Origin: Deltaproteobacteria bacterium | GTDB taxonomy: Bacteria; Desulfobacterota; Desulfobacteria; Desulfobacterales; SURF-15 | Direction: 5' to 3' | NCBI GenBank assembly: GCA_024644775.1 | Contig: JAHEHB010000096.1 | Location: forward strand, 1-14,478 | DNA: 14,478 bases | The notes under the pieces: model-generated | What the model was told of the DNA's origin: nothing | The model's input: the letters and a program-made list of their open reading frames with translations, nothing else | The model's database searches: none | Program-made: the position numbers and the translations under genes | Part shown: in pieces, positions 13,079-14,478 of the stretch | Layout: the number at the start of each line of letters is the position of its first letter | How positions within the stretch are numbered: the first letter of the stretch is position 1

Positions 13079-14287
13079 ATGACGACAGGTTTGTCCAATC
13101 AACCTAACCCATCACATTATAAATGGTACGTCCTTACCCTGGCGGCCTTAACCCATACCATTGTGGTCGCCATTCCCACGATGTCGCTGCCTGTTTTATT
13201 CGATGAGATTGCCCGGGAGATGAGATTGGACCTGGTTCAGATTGGTTGGATATGGGGTATCGGTTTTCTAACCGGTATTTTTACGAGTCTAATCGGCGGT
13301 GCTTTAGGCGATCGGTTCGGCGCAAAACGAACACTTATGGTGGGTTGTATCCTGGCCGGTATCACGGGTGCGCTCCGCGGAGTCTCTGACAACTTCGCAA
13401 CGCTTGCCGCCACAGCGTTTCTTTTCGGCCTCGTGCCACCGGCCATTCCGATGAATGTTCACAAGACATGTGGTGTTTGGTTTTCGGGGCAGCGCTTGGG
13501 TTTGGCCAACGGCATCGTTTCCATGGGGATGGCGTTGGGTTTCATGTTGGGCTCGCTGTTGAGCGCAACGGTATTATCGCCTTGGCTGGGTGGCTGGCGG
13601 CGGGTTTTATTTCTTTATGGCGCCCTTTCAATTGTGGTGGGTATATTTTGGTCCTTTACCCGTGCTGCACCGGAAGAAGAAAATTCAACGGTAACGGCGG
13701 AAAATGTGCCCCTTCGTCATGGGATTTCTTACGTGGCCCGTATTTGGAATGTGTGGTTGCTCGGTTTAACAATGCTTGGGATCAGCGCCTGTCTCCAAGG
13801 GGCGCTCGGTTACCTGCCGCTCTATTTACGCCGAATTGGATGGCCGGAAATCAGCGCCGACGGGGCTTTGGCCACATTCCACGGAGTCAGCATGATCGCC
13901 ACCATTCCTATCGCCTTGCTGTCGGATCGGATCGGGATGCGCAAAGGCGTATTGATGATAGCCACGCTGATGATCGCCACCGGCATCGCTCTGTTATCGA
14001 TGACAAGTGGCGTTTTTATCTGGGTGGCGGTTATCATTGCGGGGTTTGTTCGTGATGGGTTTATGGCAATTCTCATGACGCTGATTATCGAGCTCAAAGA
14101 AGTTGGTAATAAATATGCCGGCACGGCCATGGGGCTGGTGTTGGTACTTTCTCGATGCGGCAGTTTGATTTCGCCACCGGTCGGAAACAGCCTGGCCGAT
14201 ATTAATTTAGCCCTACCGTTTGCATTCTGGGCTGCCATGGCCGTGATGGGATTATTCAGTCTCTATTTTGTCAAAGAAAGAGGGTAA
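13079..14287 (+). CDS. MFS transporter, 12 transmembrane segments
   Basis: 402 residues from ATG 13079, chosen because GGAGGA (13065-13070) lies 8 bases ahead; an upstream TTG at 13031 would run through the terminator and lacks a site. It is hydrophobic throughout with about 12 helices. The first half has motif A, GALGDRFGAKRT (about 74-85), between helices 2 and 3, and the second half has the mirror SDRIGMRKG. A central charged loop (RAAPEEENSTVTAENV, around 200) separates the halves. The family looks like the CynX/NimT or anion:cation symporter type of small-molecule exporters/importers; the substrate is unknown. Its place behind the glycyl radical enzyme suggests transport of that enzyme's substrate or product. 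Confidence 0.88.
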   Translation: MTTGLSNQPNPSHYKWYVLTLAALTHTIVVAIPTMSLPVLFDEIAREMRLDLVQIGWIWGIGFLTGIFTSLIGGALGDRFGAKRTLMVGCILAGITGALRGVSDNFATLAATAFLFGLVPPAIPMNVHKTCGVWFSGQRLGLANGIVSMGMALGFMLGSLLSATVLSPWLGGWRRVLFLYGALSIVVGIFWSFTRAAPEEENSTVTAENVPLRHGISYVARIWNVWLLGLTMLGISACLQGALGYLPLYLRRIGWPEISADGALATFHGVSMIATIPIALLSDRIGMRKGVLMIATLMIATGIALLSMTSGVFIWVAVIIAGFVRDGFMAILMTLIIELKEVGNKYAGTAMGLVLVLSRCGSLISPPVGNSLADINLALPFAFWAAMAVMGLFSLYFVKERG

Positions 14288-14294
14288 TAAATTT

Positions 14295-14478
14295 TTACTT
14301 TAACACTTCTTTATTTACGACATGGGGGGGAATATTACCCTCCAGGACATCGATGACGTTTTGGGCGGACAATCGTTCCATATTGCCGATGGCTTCCGTG
14401 GTGAACGCCGCCATGTGGGGGGTTGCGATAAAGTTTTCCAGCTCGAATAACTTCCGATCCTGGGGGGGTTCATCTTTA
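14295..14478 (-). CDS. D-isomer 2-hydroxyacid dehydrogenase, C-terminal end (partial)
   Basis: On the minus strand the frame is open from the window end to TAA at 14295-14297. It reads EPPQ, LFELENFIATPHMAAFTTEAI, NVIDVLEGNIPPHVVN. TPHMAAFTTEA corresponds to the TPHIAGxTxEA block of phosphoglycerate dehydrogenase-like enzymes, where His is the catalytic acid, and PPHVVN matches the PPxxVN ending of the family. About 60 residues are present; the nucleotide-binding domain lies outside. It converges on the MFS gene with only 7 bases between stops, and no terminator is visible. It would interconvert a 2-hydroxyacid and 2-oxoacid with NAD(P)H. Confidence 0.88.
   Translation of the reverse strand, partial: KDEPPQDRKLFELENFIATPHMAAFTTEAIGNMERLSAQNVIDVLEGNIPPHVVNKEVLK

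Overview
The window reads as a chromosomal piece of an anaerobic, probably sulfate-reducing deltaproteobacterium (Desulfobacterales-like). This is inferred from a glycyl radical enzyme, a likely selenoprotein, several threonine-type sulfatase-like proteins, a zinc-ribbon/PilZ protein, and the GGTTCAAGG-type, CACCAAGACACGAAG-type and TTCTGTCCTCTG-type intergenic repeats often seen in such genomes. No rRNA, tRNA, CRISPR array or intact insertion sequence was found.

Left part (1-2025, + strand). The ATP-binding end of a sensor histidine kinase is followed by four TCTTTA units at exact 11-base spacing and a TATCAT -10 hexamer, the layout of an OmpR/PhoB-type regulated promoter. Next come an exported MsrA-MsrB fusion (methionine sulfoxide repair) and, 20 bases later, a small exported protein whose frame runs through a TGA. 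The frame keeps heavy-metal-associated (HMA/MerP-like) character on both sides of the TGA, and a 7-bp hairpin with a UGGUU loop lies at bacterial SECIS distance. I read it as a selenoprotein linked to oxidative repair of envelope proteins.

2026-4316. A decayed repeat; a truncated and frameshifted C-terminal piece of a malate/lactate (Ldh2-type) dehydrogenase; a PHP-family metal-dependent phosphoesterase on the minus strand; and about 700 bases of nested intergenic repeats.

4317-9575 (+ strand), the most unusual part. Three paralogous cytoplasmic sulfatase-like proteins of the alkaline phosphatase superfamily carry threonine (residue 49 in each) where sulfatases carry the cysteine or serine converted to formylglycine. 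Among them sits an acidic 138-residue protein made of two copies of one repeat, and after them a stand-alone H-protein-like lipoyl carrier. An identical 13-base motif precedes both transcription blocks. These genes may form one pathway in which a Thr-dependent phospho- or sulfo-hydrolase family works with a lipoyl carrier; the substrate cannot be read from the sequence.

9576-14478. A zinc-ribbon/PilZ protein (-) and a glycyl radical enzyme (+) diverge. Between them, in the probable leader of the radical enzyme, is an almost uninterrupted 62-base hairpin with 29-bp perfect arms. The enzyme has GCSEP and RVAGYSA loops but no activating enzyme in view. A double hairpin including a rho-independent terminator separates it from an MFS transporter. 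The window ends in the C-terminus of a D-2-hydroxyacid dehydrogenase on the minus strand.
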